DNA of 64,000 bases from assembly GCA_028284155.1 (NCBI GenBank), contig JANQSF010000012.1:62001-126000 (forward strand). The letters run 5' to 3'. Origin of the DNA: Phycisphaeraceae bacterium. GTDB lineage: Bacteria; Planctomycetota; Phycisphaerae; Phycisphaerales; Phycisphaeraceae. The notes beneath the pieces are model-generated. The model ran no database searches, had not been told where the DNA came from, and saw only the letters and a list, made by a program, of their open reading frames with translations. Of this stretch, positions 44,863 through 53,392 are shown one piece after another (position 1 is the stretch's first letter; every line of letters starts with the position of its first letter). Both the position numbers and the translations under genes were made by a program.

Positions 44863-46266
44863 ATGCATCAACGCCTCGCCCTGCTCAGCCTGATTCTTGC
44901 CCTGTCTGCCAGCGCACTCGCCGACGACGTGCCCGACCTGCGCACGCGCAAGACCGGTCACGATTGGCCTAGCTTCCTCGGGCCAACCGGCGACTCGAAG
45001 TCGGCCGAGAAAGGCGTCCTGACCGAATGGCCCGCTCAAGGACCGCGGATCGTCTGGCAGACCAAGCTCGGTGACCCACGGGCACAGGGCTACGCGCCGC
45101 CAGCCATCAGCAAGGGGCGCATCTTCGTCTTCGACCGCGTGCGCAACCTCAACCGCCTGCGCTGCATGAAGGCTGAGACGGGGGAGCCGATCTGGAATTA
45201 CACCTACACGACCGACTACGTCGACCTGCTGAACTACGACGGCGGGCCGCGATGCGCGCCGGTCGTCGACGACGACCGCGTCTACATCTTCGGCGCCGAG
45301 GGCCAACTTCACTGTGTCAACGTGCTCGACGGCAAGCTGATCTGGAAGGTTGACACCGAGGCGCAGTTTGGGGTCATCCAGAACTTTTTCGGCGTTGGCG
45401 CCTGCCCGGTCATCGAAGGCGACCTGCTGCTATGCCAGGTCGGCGGCAGCCCAAAGGAAGACGACACGCCGGTCAACATCTACGAGGCCGGCGGCAAGGT
45501 CAAGGCCAACGGCTCAGCCATCGTCGCGTTCGACAAACGCACCGGCAAGGTCGTTTACAAGACGGGCGACGAATTGGCCAGCTACGCGACGCCGACGCTC
45601 GCGACGATCAACGGCCGACGCTGGTGCTTCGCGTTTATGCGCGGTGGGCTGATGGGTTTCGACCCCAAGACCGGCAAGGTCGATTTCTACTACCCCTGGC
45701 GGGCCAAGCTGCTCGAGTCGGTCAACGCCTCCAGCCCCGTCGTGATCGGCAACAAGGTCTTTATCAGCGAGTGCTACGCCGTGGGTAGCTCGCTGCTTGA
45801 GATCAAGCCCGACGACAAAAACAAGTACGAGGTCGTCTGGTCCGACGAACGTCGGCCGGTCATGGCGACGCACTGGAACACGGCCATCCACGTGAACGGC
45901 TACATCTACGGGTCGAGCGGGCGACACAGCAACGGCGCGACACTGCGCTGCATCCGCGCGTCCGACGGCGAGGTCATGTGGTCGCAGGGTCAGTTGTCCC
46001 GCTCGCAGTTGCTATATGTTGACGGGCACTTCGTCGTCCTGACCGAGGGCGGCGCCCTCCTGCTGATCAAGGCTGTCCCCGATCGATTTGCTCCCGTTGC
46101 GGCCGCGTCCCCGAACACGGGCAAGGACAGCGACGGCGACGGCGCGTTCGATCGCCTCCTGCGTTACCCGGCCTGGGCTGCCCCTGTGCTGTCGAACGGC
46201 CTGCTCTACGTGCGCGGCAAGGACCGACTGCTGTGCATGGAATTGATCCCGCAGAAAAAGGATTAA
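44863..46266 (+). CDS. exported PQQ-like beta-propeller protein, paralog 2
   Basis: 467 aa from ATG 44863. The signal peptide spans ~1-19 (LALLSLILALSASALA). The mature start HDWPSFLGPTGDSKSAE is the same W..F.GP pattern. Blades include LRCMKAETGEPIWNYT, HCVNVLDGKLIWKVD and VAFDKRTGKVVYKTG. It is divergent from paralog 1 across a 242-nt spacer. Its TAA stop codon lies inside the left arm of the inverted repeat 46263-46455. Confidence 0.85.
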   Translation: MHQRLALLSLILALSASALADDVPDLRTRKTGHDWPSFLGPTGDSKSAEKGVLTEWPAQGPRIVWQTKLGDPRAQGYAPPAISKGRIFVFDRVRNLNRLRCMKAETGEPIWNYTYTTDYVDLLNYDGGPRCAPVVDDDRVYIFGAEGQLHCVNVLDGKLIWKVDTEAQFGVIQNFFGVGACPVIEGDLLLCQVGGSPKEDDTPVNIYEAGGKVKANGSAIVAFDKRTGKVVYKTGDELASYATPTLATINGRRWCFAFMRGGLMGFDPKTGKVDFYYPWRAKLLESVNASSPVVIGNKVFISECYAVGSSLLEIKPDDKNKYEVVWSDERRPVMATHWNTAIHVNGYIYGSSGRHSNGATLRCIRASDGEVMWSQGQLSRSQLLYVDGHFVVLTEGGALLLIKAVPDRFAPVAAASPNTGKDSDGDGAFDRLLRYPAWAAPVLSNGLLYVRGKDRLLCMELIPQKKD

Positions 46267-46455
46267 CCGCGGATGACGCGGTTGGGCGCGGATGGGAGGA
46301 AGACCGAGAAGAAGAGAACAAGCAAGCCGAAGCCGGGTCATTCCGAAAACCCGGGTTGAGAAAACCAGTTACCCCACGGTATGAACCATCGACAACAATA
46401 CTGACGCAGTAATCGACTCCCCTTATCCGCGCTAATCCGCGTCATCCGCGGTTAA
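46263..46455. repeat. inverted repeat of CCGCGGATGACGCGG words enclosing a CGGGTC-family arm
   Basis: Left arm 46263-46281 (TTAACCGCGGATGACGCGG) and right arm ending at 46455 (CCGCGTCATCCGCGGTTAA) are complementary, with further degenerate words inside. A single AAGCCGGGTCATTCCGAAAA-type arm (46329-46360) lies between them. It fills the gap between propeller paralogs 2 and 3. Confidence 0.8.
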
Positions 46456-46471
46456 CTCCCACCCGAGACGA

Positions 46472-47743
46472 ATGATGATCACACGCATCGCCCTAATCAC
46501 CGCCCTGCTCACCAGCACGCTCGCCATCGCCAACGACAGTTGGCCCGAGTACCGCGGCCCCTGGTCGAACGGCCATTCCGATTCGACCGGCCTGCCCCTG
46601 AAGTGGGACGAGAAGACGAACATCAAGTGGAAGACGCCCATCCACGGGCGTGGCTGGGCCAGCCCCGTTGTCTGGGGTGACCAGGTGTGGGTGACGACCG
46701 CGACGAAAGACGGCCTGAAGATGTCCGCCATCTGCGTGCACCGCGACACGGGCAAGGTCCTGTTCGACAAGGTCATCTTCACGAACAAGACCGTTCGGCC
46801 GTTGAGCAACAGCGTCAACACGTACGCGTCGCCCTCCCCGACGATCGAGGAAGGACGCGTCTATGTTCACTGGGGCAGCTACGGCACGGCCTGCATCGAC
46901 ACGAAGACGTTCAAAGTCGTCTGGACGCAACGCGACCTGCCCTGCCACCACTGGCGTGGCCCCGGCTCGTCGCCCTACATTTTCGAAGACCTGCTGATCT
47001 GCACCTACGACGGCGCGGACCACCAGTACGTCGCCGCGCTCAACAAGAACACCGGCAAGGTCGTCTGGAAAACCCCTCGCTCGACCGACTACAAAGACCT
47101 GGACAACAAGGGCAAGCCCAAGGCCGGCGGCGATTTCCGCAAGGCATACGGCACGCCGCTCATCTTCAAGGCCGACGGGAAGACGCAACTGTTCAGTGTG
47201 GGGGCGAAGGCGGCGTTCAGCTACGACCCCCGGACGGGCAAGGAGAATTGGACGGTCACGTTCTCGCAACACTCGGTCGCCGCTCGGCCGCTGCTCGACA
47301 AAGACATGATGTACGTCAACACCGGGTACAGCCGACCGGTGTTCATGGCCGTCAAGCTCAACGACGCCAAGGGTGACGTCACCAAGACGCACGTCGCGTG
47401 GCAGATCACGAAGAACCTGCCGCGGCGTGGGTCGCCGGTGTTGGTCGATGGTTTGATCTACATGATCGACGGCGCGGGCATCGCCACGTGCACGGACGCC
47501 AAAACCGGCGACAACGTCTGGACGCAGCGCGTCGGTGGCAAGTACACCTCGTCGCCCGTACACGTCGACGGCCGGGTCTACTTCTTCAGCGAGGAAGGCA
47601 AGACGACCGTGATTGCACCGGGGCGCGAGTACAAGGAACTGGCCGTCAACCAACTGGGTGACGGCTACATGGCCTGCCCCGCCGTGGCGGGCAAGGCGTT
47701 CTTCCTGCGTTCGAAGTCGCACCTGTACCGGGTCGAGAAGTGA
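46472..47743 (+). CDS. exported PQQ-like beta-propeller protein, paralog 3
   Basis: 423 aa. The signal peptide spans ~1-19 (IALITALLTSTLAIA). It starts NDSWPEYRGPWSNGHSDSTG and carries blades with CVHRDTGKVLFDK, AALNKNTGKVVWKT and FSYDPRTGKENWTV and a closing ATCTDAKTGDNVWTQRVGG. All repeats look intact. It is on the same strand as paralogs 2 and 4, separated from each by a different inverted-repeat family. Confidence 0.85.
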   Translation: MMITRIALITALLTSTLAIANDSWPEYRGPWSNGHSDSTGLPLKWDEKTNIKWKTPIHGRGWASPVVWGDQVWVTTATKDGLKMSAICVHRDTGKVLFDKVIFTNKTVRPLSNSVNTYASPSPTIEEGRVYVHWGSYGTACIDTKTFKVVWTQRDLPCHHWRGPGSSPYIFEDLLICTYDGADHQYVAALNKNTGKVVWKTPRSTDYKDLDNKGKPKAGGDFRKAYGTPLIFKADGKTQLFSVGAKAAFSYDPRTGKENWTVTFSQHSVAARPLLDKDMMYVNTGYSRPVFMAVKLNDAKGDVTKTHVAWQITKNLPRRGSPVLVDGLIYMIDGAGIATCTDAKTGDNVWTQRVGGKYTSSPVHVDGRVYFFSEEGKTTVIAPGREYKELAVNQLGDGYMACPAVAGKAFFLRSKSHLYRVEK

Positions 47744-47784
47744 CGACGTGATCAATTGTCACGGCACGCGATGCTTCCAAGCGC

Positions 47785-47879
47785 CCGTTTAGCGGCGGAC
47801 CCGCAGGGCCGCCTTCCGGCGTTGAAACACCGATCGCACAAACGACTCCGGGCGGCCCTTCGGGCCCGCCGCTAAACGG
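47785..47879. repeat. long hairpin of the CCGTTTAGCGGCGG family
   Basis: Arms 47785-47813 (CCGTTTAGCGGCGGACCCGC continuing AGGGCCGCC) and 47851-47879 pair with two mismatches in 29. It lies between propeller paralogs 3 and 4. Single arms of this family are at 5433-5458 and 51171-51200. Confidence 0.85.
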
Positions 47880-47934
47880 TCACAGGTGCGCGCGAACCGA
47901 TTGAACAACCGTCCCCATTGATCGAGAACGAACC

Positions 47935-49575
47935 ATGCCCATGCGCGCCATGATTACCGTCGCCATTGTTTGCAGCGCGATCGTGACCACGACTTCCGGG
48001 GGCGACTGGCCCCAATGGGGCGGGTCGTCCGCGCGCAACAACACGCCCGTCGCCAAAGACCTGCCCACCGATTGGAGTGTCGGCGAGTTCGACTTCGACA
48101 CGGGCAAGTGGATCTCGGACGACGCCCAGAACATCAAGTGGGTCGCCAAGCTCGGCTCTCAGACGTACGGCAACCCGGTAATCGCGGGCGGGCGCATCTA
48201 CATCGGCACGAACAACGAAGGCGGCTACAGCAAGCGCATCGCCAAAGAGGTTGACTTGGGCGTGCTGCTCTGCCTCCGCGAGTCCGACGGCAAGTTCCTC
48301 TGGCAGCACTCGAACCCGAAACTCAAGGCCGGCTCCGAAGTCGATTGGCCGCACGTCGGCGTCTGCTCGTCGCCGCTGGTCGAGGGCAACCGCCTCTGGT
48401 ACGTGACCAACCGCTGCGAGGTCGTTTGTCTGGACGTTGAAGGGTTTGCCAACGGCAACGACGGCGTGAAGGACGAACCGAGCGACACGAGCGACGAGGC
48501 CGACGTCGTTTGGCGGTTCGACATGATCGATCGGCTGGGCGTGCACCCGCACAACATGAGCAACTGCTCGGTCACCGGCGCGGGCGACCTGATCTACGTC
48601 TGCACGTCGAACGGGACGGACGAGGACGACCGCGTCGTCAAGCCCGAAGCGCCCAGTTTCATCGCGATCAATAAGAAAACGGGCAAGCTCGTATGGGAGT
48701 CGTCGCCAGACGACGTGCCGGGCAAGAACATCCTGCACGGGCAGTGGTCCAGCCCGGCGTATGTCGTCGCGAAGGTCGGCGGCAAGGCCGTACCGCAGGT
48801 TGTTTTCCCCGGCGGCGACGGCTGGCTTTACAGCTTTCACGCGACCGAGCACAACAAGGGCGTCGCCAAACTGCTGTGGAAGTGCGACCTGAACGACAAG
48901 GCCGTCGAGTGGGACGCGACCGGGTCGGGCGACCGCAACAACATCATCGCGACGCCCGTCATCTATGACGGATTGATCTACATCGCCACGGGGCAGGACC
49001 CTGAGCACGGCGACGGTCAAGGGGCGCTCTACTGCATCGACCCAGCCAAGGCGGCGTCGTTTGGTGGCGATGTCAGCCAGACGGTCGTGGTCAAAGGCGG
49101 CAAGCCCGTCGCACCGCGACGTGAGCAGAACCTGGACAAAGGCGCGGGTGAGGCCGAGAAACCCAACCCGCATTCAGCCGTGGTCTGGCGGTACACGGGT
49201 TTGGACGCGAATGGTGACGGCAAGATCAAGTTCGAGGAACAGATGCACCGCGCGCTGGCCAATTCAACGATCAAGGACGGCCTCGTCTTCATCGCCGACT
49301 ACAGCGGCCTGATGCAGTGCCTCGACGCCAAGACCGGCAAGGTCCACTGGACGCACGACCTGCTCTCGATCGTGTGGGGGTCGTGCCTCGTGGCGGACGG
49401 CAAGGTGTACGTGGGCGACGAGGACGGCGTGATCCATATCTTCGCCGCGTCCAAAGAGAAGAAGCTCATTGCCGAGCCGGAGGTCGACGGCGCGGTGCAC
49501 GGGTCGCCCGTTGTTGCCAACGGTGTGCTGTATATCGCGACGCCGACGCATCTGTTTGCGATCAAGAAGAAGTGA
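47935..49575 (+). CDS. exported PQQ-like beta-propeller protein, paralog 4
   Basis: 546 aa, the longest of the four. The signal peptide spans ~1-22 (AMITVAIVCSAIVTTTSG). It opens GGDWPQWGGSSARNNTPVAK, the W..W.G..RN pattern. Blades include LLCLRESDGKFLWQHS, IAINKKTGKLVWESS and QCLDAKTGKVHWTHD. An insert around residues 380-420 contains GLDANGDGKIKFEEQMHRALAN, a single EF-hand-like loop not seen in the other three. Confidence 0.85.
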   Translation: MPMRAMITVAIVCSAIVTTTSGGDWPQWGGSSARNNTPVAKDLPTDWSVGEFDFDTGKWISDDAQNIKWVAKLGSQTYGNPVIAGGRIYIGTNNEGGYSKRIAKEVDLGVLLCLRESDGKFLWQHSNPKLKAGSEVDWPHVGVCSSPLVEGNRLWYVTNRCEVVCLDVEGFANGNDGVKDEPSDTSDEADVVWRFDMIDRLGVHPHNMSNCSVTGAGDLIYVCTSNGTDEDDRVVKPEAPSFIAINKKTGKLVWESSPDDVPGKNILHGQWSSPAYVVAKVGGKAVPQVVFPGGDGWLYSFHATEHNKGVAKLLWKCDLNDKAVEWDATGSGDRNNIIATPVIYDGLIYIATGQDPEHGDGQGALYCIDPAKAASFGGDVSQTVVVKGGKPVAPRREQNLDKGAGEAEKPNPHSAVVWRYTGLDANGDGKIKFEEQMHRALANSTIKDGLVFIADYSGLMQCLDAKTGKVHWTHDLLSIVWGSCLVADGKVYVGDEDGVIHIFAASKEKKLIAEPEVDGAVHGSPVVANGVLYIATPTHLFAIKKK

Positions 49576-49588
49576 GTCGGCTGGGTGG

Positions 49589-49657
49589 CTGTGAATGAGC
49601 GAAGCGTTTCACGGAATTGATCGCCACACTTCCGTGAAACGCTTCGCTTATTCACAG
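49589..49657. repeat. hairpin of the GTGAAACGCTTCGC family, copy 2
   Basis: Arm CTGTGAATGAGCGAAGCGTT...CACGGAA (49589-49616) pairs with TTCCGTGAAACGCTTCGCTT...ATTCACAG (49630-49657), 28 bp with one G-T wobble. It lies between convergent propeller paralog 4 and hflX. Confidence 0.9.
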
Positions 49658-49697
49658 GGACTCGACATGGCAGACAGGAATGTCCGCCCCACTTCAA

Positions 49698-51053
49698 CTA
49701 CTCGACGCTCCATCCCTTTGACGAGCCCGATGCGACGGCATCGCCTTCGACTTTGAATGACGCACCCATCGCGCGGAGTTGATCGAGTTGGCGTTCGCCG
49801 ATGTCGACGGTCATGTGCACGTCGCTTTCGACGTATTTGCGGTCGTGGACGGTACAGCGCGTTTCGAGGAACTGCACGGCCTTGCCGTCGGCCATATCGA
49901 CGATCAGCACGCGGCGGGAGATGTTGCCCGTCGCGGCCGTGCGGACCAGTTGCAGCAGGTCGTCGAGTCCTTGTCCGGTCTTGGCGCTGATGACGACGCT
50001 GTCGGGGTGTTGCTTCTGCAACACGAGCAGGTCGGCGTTGTGGTCCAGCAGGTCGATCTTGTTGAGGACGAGGACGCGGCGTTGCTCGGTCGCGCCGATG
50101 TCGTCAAGCACGCGTTTGACGGTGTCAAGCCGTTGCAGGCAGCGCGGGTGCGCGACGTCGAGCACGATCAGGAGCATGTCGCTGTGGACCGCCTCTTCGA
50201 GCGTGGCTTTGAATGACGCGACGAGGTGGTGCGGCAGGTCGCGGACGAAGCCGACGGTGTCGGAGAGCATGACACCGACACCGCCACCCAGGTCCCAGCG
50301 TCGCGTGCGGGTGGAGAGCGTGGCGAAGAGCTTGTCGTCGGCGTACGCCCCGCCGCCGCCGGTCGGGCCGGTGGCGGTGTTGAACAGCGTGCTCTTGCCG
50401 GCGTTGGTGTAGCCGACAAGGCCGACGGTGTAGAAGTCACGGTTGCGCTTCTCGACCTCGCGGGCCTTGCGGGCCTGGAGCGTCTTGATCTCGCGTTTGA
50501 GTTCGGCCTTCTTGCGCTGCACGATTCGGCGGTCGATCTCGATCTGCTGTTCGCCGGGGCCGCGTGTGCCGATGCCGGCCGGGGCGCCGCCGACGATCCG
50601 TTCGAGGTGCGACCACATGGCGCGCAGTCGCGGGTAGGTGTATTCGAGCTGCGCCAGTTCGACCTGCAGCCGGGCTTCGTTGGTCCGCGCGCGGGCGGCG
50701 AAGATGTCGAGGATCAGCTCGCTGCGATCGAGCACCTTGCACTGGACCTCTTCCTCGATGTTGGCGAGCTGACGCGGCGACAGGTCGTTGTCGAAGATGA
50801 CGACGTGCGCGTTGTGCATGCGCACCAGCTCACCGATCTCACCGACCTTGCCGCCGCCGATGTAGGTGGCCGGGTCGGGTTTCGTGCGGTTCTGCATGAT
50901 CTCGTCCACGACGACCGCGCCGGCGGTCTCGGCCAGAGACCGCAGTTCACCGAGCGGGTCGTGTGGGTCGTTTTCGTTGTCGGGCAACATGCACGCGGCG
51001 AGGACCGCCCGCTCTTTCACGACCGTCATGGCTTTGCGGGTTTGTTCTTCCAT
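49698..51053 (-). CDS. hflX: ribosome-associated GTPase HflX
   Basis: 451 aa, normal HflX length. The N-terminal HflX domain has ADPATYIGGGKVGEIGELV-like sequence (visible as PATYIGGGKVGEI) and VIFDNDLSPRQLANIEE. The linker RGPGEQQIEIDRR is diagnostic. The GTPase domain has G1 GLVGYTNAGKSTLFN, G3 DTVGFVRDLPHHLVASF and G4 NKIDLL. It splits or rescues stalled 70S ribosomes, especially under stress. A TACCAT box lies 7 nt before the ATG. Confidence 0.95.
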   Translation of the reverse strand: MEEQTRKAMTVVKERAVLAACMLPDNENDPHDPLGELRSLAETAGAVVVDEIMQNRTKPDPATYIGGGKVGEIGELVRMHNAHVVIFDNDLSPRQLANIEEEVQCKVLDRSELILDIFAARARTNEARLQVELAQLEYTYPRLRAMWSHLERIVGGAPAGIGTRGPGEQQIEIDRRIVQRKKAELKREIKTLQARKAREVEKRNRDFYTVGLVGYTNAGKSTLFNTATGPTGGGGAYADDKLFATLSTRTRRWDLGGGVGVMLSDTVGFVRDLPHHLVASFKATLEEAVHSDMLLIVLDVAHPRCLQRLDTVKRVLDDIGATEQRRVLVLNKIDLLDHNADLLVLQKQHPDSVVISAKTGQGLDDLLQLVRTAATGNISRRVLIVDMADGKAVQFLETRCTVHDRKYVESDVHMTVDIGERQLDQLRAMGASFKVEGDAVASGSSKGWSVE

Positions 51054-51060
51054 CGGGGTG

Positions 51061-51066
51061 ATGGTA
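51061..51066 (-). promoter_or_regulatory. -10-like box immediately upstream of hflX
   Basis: On the minus strand TACCAT is followed by CACCCCG and ATG. Weaker than the other boxes but with the same geometry. Confidence 0.3.
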
Positions 51067-51170
51067 GCGGGTGCGGTGCGCTGACGTGGACGAATCCGCT
51101 AAAACCTCAATGCGTGCGTGATGTGACGGTGCGTGTGGCGTGCGCGTGAGGGGCGTTTTGGTTCCGGGGA

Positions 51171-51200
51171 AGGCGGGCCTGCGGCCGCGCCGCTAAACGG
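51171..51200. repeat. partial GTTTAGCGG element overlapping the 3' end of the GGDEF gene
   Basis: AGGCGGGCCTGCGGCCGCGC continuing CGCTAAACGG is one arm-like copy of the 47785 family. Read on the minus strand, its GTTTAG supplies the last codon and the stop codon of the GGDEF gene. Confidence 0.6.
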
Positions 51201-52653
51201 GGGGTCGGGGCGGCGAGTGTTCGTTGGCGTCGTGTGCGTGCCCGTTGCAGACGCGGTCGGCACCGGGGCCGAACGTGATAGCGTTTTTGCCTTGGCGCTT
51301 CGACTCCAGCGCCGCCTGGTCGGCCGCGCGGACGAGTTCGCGCGGCGTTCGGCCGTCCCACGGGAAGGTCGCCAGGCCGCCGCTGATGGTGAGTTTGCCG
51401 GGCGCGTCGTCGCCAAGTTTGGGGAATCGGTGGGCGTCGATGGCGGCCTGGAAGCGATGCGCGGCGGTCTTGACGTCGGTCGGGTGCGAGCTGTCGGACT
51501 GCCGCGGGCCTTGCGGGTCCCAGAAGACGACGGCGAACTCGTCGCCGCCGATGCGGGCGACGACGTCTTCCTTGCGGATGACCGATTGCAGCAGCCGAAC
51601 GGTCTCGCGGAGGATGTCGTCCCCCGCGTCGTGGCCGAACTGGTCGTTGTAGGCCTTGAAGTTGTCAATATCGAAGGCGAGCACGGTGACATACTGCCGG
51701 CTGCGGGCGGCGCGTTCGATCGCGTTGTGCAGGAACCGGTCGAAGTAACGCCGGTTCCACGCGCCAGTCAGGTCGTCGTGCAACGCCATGTCCCAGAGTT
51801 GGCCGATGCGCCGGTCGAGCGCCAGCCAATGGGCGAGCCAGTCGGCAGCACGATTCAGATCATCCGCGTTCGCGCCGCGCGGTGCGACAAGTCGACCGAA
51901 CTTGACACCGCGGCAGGTCGCATCGGCGAATGTAAACGTGGCGTCATCGATCGGCTCGTCGGTGTCGGTGACGAGCGCGAGGTCGGGAATACCGGTTAAC
52001 TGCGTCGCCAGTCGTACGGCCTGCTCGCGCAAGTCACCGGTGACGTTGAGGATCGAGTCGATGAGGGTGGCGTCGGGGTGCACAGCCGATTGGGCTGGAG
52101 CTTCCTCTGGAGGTTGTTGCTGACCTTGCGCGTTTTGATCCGGGCCTTCGGAAAGGCCCGGCTTCGTTTCATGCTGTGCGCTTTGGGTAGATTGTGGATC
52201 GGGATCGAGTTGGACGTGGTCGATCGTCTCGGACGGCGACGGCATGGGTTGCAACGCTTCGATCAACTGCACATCGTCGATCGGTTCGGTGAGGCGGGCG
52301 TCGAAGCCGTTGCGTGCGGCGACGGTCGTTTGCGCGTCGGGCAGGACGAGGACAAGCCGTGCGTCCGGCGCGATGCGACGTAAAGCGTGGACGGTCGCGT
52401 CGGCGTCCCACGATTGACCTTCCAGCGGGTCGGGTCGGCCGACAATGACGTCGGGCGGGCCTTGCGTCGCGGCGTCGCCTAGGGCCATGAGATAGTCCTC
52501 GACGACACGGACATCGGCGACGATGGCGCGTTCGCGCAGCGCGCGGTCGAGCCGTTCCGCCAACAGGCCGGAATCGTCCACCACCATCGCCCGCAGGGCC
52601 GAACGGTCGGCCTGCTCCCCGCGCGGGGTCGGCGTTGCCTCGTCGTTGTTCAC
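51193..52653 (-). CDS. diguanylate cyclase (GGDEF) with degenerate N-terminal receiver
   Basis: 486 aa from GTG 52653, which has AAGGAG 7 nt upstream; the longer frame is rejected. Residues ~20-135 look like a response-regulator receiver (LRAMVVDDSGLLAERLDRAL), but the usual phospho-Asp strand reads PDVIVGRPDPL. A Gln/Pro-rich linker (~150-205) contains KPGLSEGPDQ, encoded by a genomic repeat. A helical region precedes the GGDEF domain, where HDDLTGAWNRRYFD and RIGGDEFAVVFW are intact and RKED five residues before GGDEF is the product-inhibition I-site. It makes cyclic di-GMP. Confidence 0.88.
   Translation of the reverse strand: MNNDEATPTPRGEQADRSALRAMVVDDSGLLAERLDRALRERAIVADVRVVEDYLMALGDAATQGPPDVIVGRPDPLEGQSWDADATVHALRRIAPDARLVLVLPDAQTTVAARNGFDARLTEPIDDVQLIEALQPMPSPSETIDHVQLDPDPQSTQSAQHETKPGLSEGPDQNAQGQQQPPEEAPAQSAVHPDATLIDSILNVTGDLREQAVRLATQLTGIPDLALVTDTDEPIDDATFTFADATCRGVKFGRLVAPRGANADDLNRAADWLAHWLALDRRIGQLWDMALHDDLTGAWNRRYFDRFLHNAIERAARSRQYVTVLAFDIDNFKAYNDQFGHDAGDDILRETVRLLQSVIRKEDVVARIGGDEFAVVFWDPQGPRQSDSSHPTDVKTAAHRFQAAIDAHRFPKLGDDAPGKLTISGGLATFPWDGRTPRELVRAADQAALESKRQGKNAITFGPGADRVCNGHAHDANEHSPPRPPV
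52137..52164 (-). repeat. CGGGTCTTCGGAA-family element inside the GGDEF coding sequence
   Basis: GATCCGGGCCTTCGGAAAGG continuing CCCGGCTT is one complete arm of the family at 17598-17768, in frame in the interdomain linker of the GGDEF gene. Confidence 0.8.
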
Positions 52654-52663
52654 GCGGTCTCCT

Positions 52664-53293
52664 TCAATACACCTCTTCGTCGTCGGCCGGGCCGAGCAAC
52701 ACCTCGATCTCGTCCGGCGTGAGCAGCGATGCGGGCGCTCGCCCCGCCGCGACGCTCGCCGCCGCTTCGTCCCAAAAGCCGAAGCCTGCCGGCTGCGACG
52801 CGGCCACGGCGGCTGATGGCTCGGCCGACTCGACCCGTTCGTCATCGACTACGTCGCGCGGCGGGTCGCTCGTTTGTTCGGCGGCGGTCACCGGGTCCGG
52901 CGCGGCCCGCCAAGCCTGAACCAACGCCGATTCGATGTCGTCGGCCTCCATTAATGATACGAGGCGATGCCCGGCCGGTTCGGTGGTTCGATAGGCGCTG
53001 ACGATGACTCGCTCGTGATACCGCCGTACAGCCCGCACGAGCCGCGCAGCCTGCCGAACATCGCCGGGACCCTGCAGGATCGCCAACTGGTGCGGCGACT
53101 GGGCCAATGCGACCAGCACGTCGGGTGGCTCACGAACAACGCGCGCGAGCACGCCTCTGCTGTTCAACGACGACAGCAGCGGGCCGGGGCGTTCATCGGT
53201 CAACGACCACACGACACAACGCGGCCGATCGGTCGGCCTGTCACCCCCACCGCCGGGTCGTGCTGGATCGGGCGTCAGCCCGGGCGTCGCCAT
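52664..53293 (-). CDS. unknown protein upstream of the GGDEF gene, pseudo-receiver-like with FliM-type C-terminal motif
   Basis: 209 aa. Residues 25-115 alternate strands and helices like a receiver (RCVVWSLTDERPGPLLSSL, VALAQSPHQLAILQGPGD) but lack the acidic phosphorylation pocket. An acidic, Ala/Pro-rich linker follows, and the C-terminus SLLTPDEIEVLLGP resembles the LSQDEIDALL peptide with which FliM binds CheY. Its stop codon is 8 nt before the GGDEF gene's GTG, so the two form one operon. Function unknown; a partner or regulator of the cyclase is suggested by position. Confidence 0.6.
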   Translation of the reverse strand: MATPGLTPDPARPGGGGDRPTDRPRCVVWSLTDERPGPLLSSLNSRGVLARVVREPPDVLVALAQSPHQLAILQGPGDVRQAARLVRAVRRYHERVIVSAYRTTEPAGHRLVSLMEADDIESALVQAWRAAPDPVTAAEQTSDPPRDVVDDERVESAEPSAAVAASQPAGFGFWDEAAASVAAGRAPASLLTPDEIEVLLGPADDEEVY

Positions 53294-53378
53294 GACGGCA
53301 TGATACCGCGCCAGCGACTCTTGCGAATCACCCCCTCGATTCGCGCCAAGCAGCGTCGCATTCGGTCGGCCGATCGCC

Positions 53379-53384
53379 TAACAT
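53379..53384 (+). promoter_or_regulatory. -10-like box immediately upstream of the antiporter gene
   Basis: TAACAT at 53379-53384, 8 nt (CCGCCCAC), then ATG 53393. Confidence 0.35.
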
Positions 53385-53392
53385 CCGCCCAC

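Noticed and set aside
52967..53392. N-terminal extension of the antiporter, and of several other genes with open upstream frames
   Set aside because: It would overlap the opposite-strand gene at 52664-53293. The membrane domain and the TAACAT-8-ATG arrangement support the ATG at 53393.
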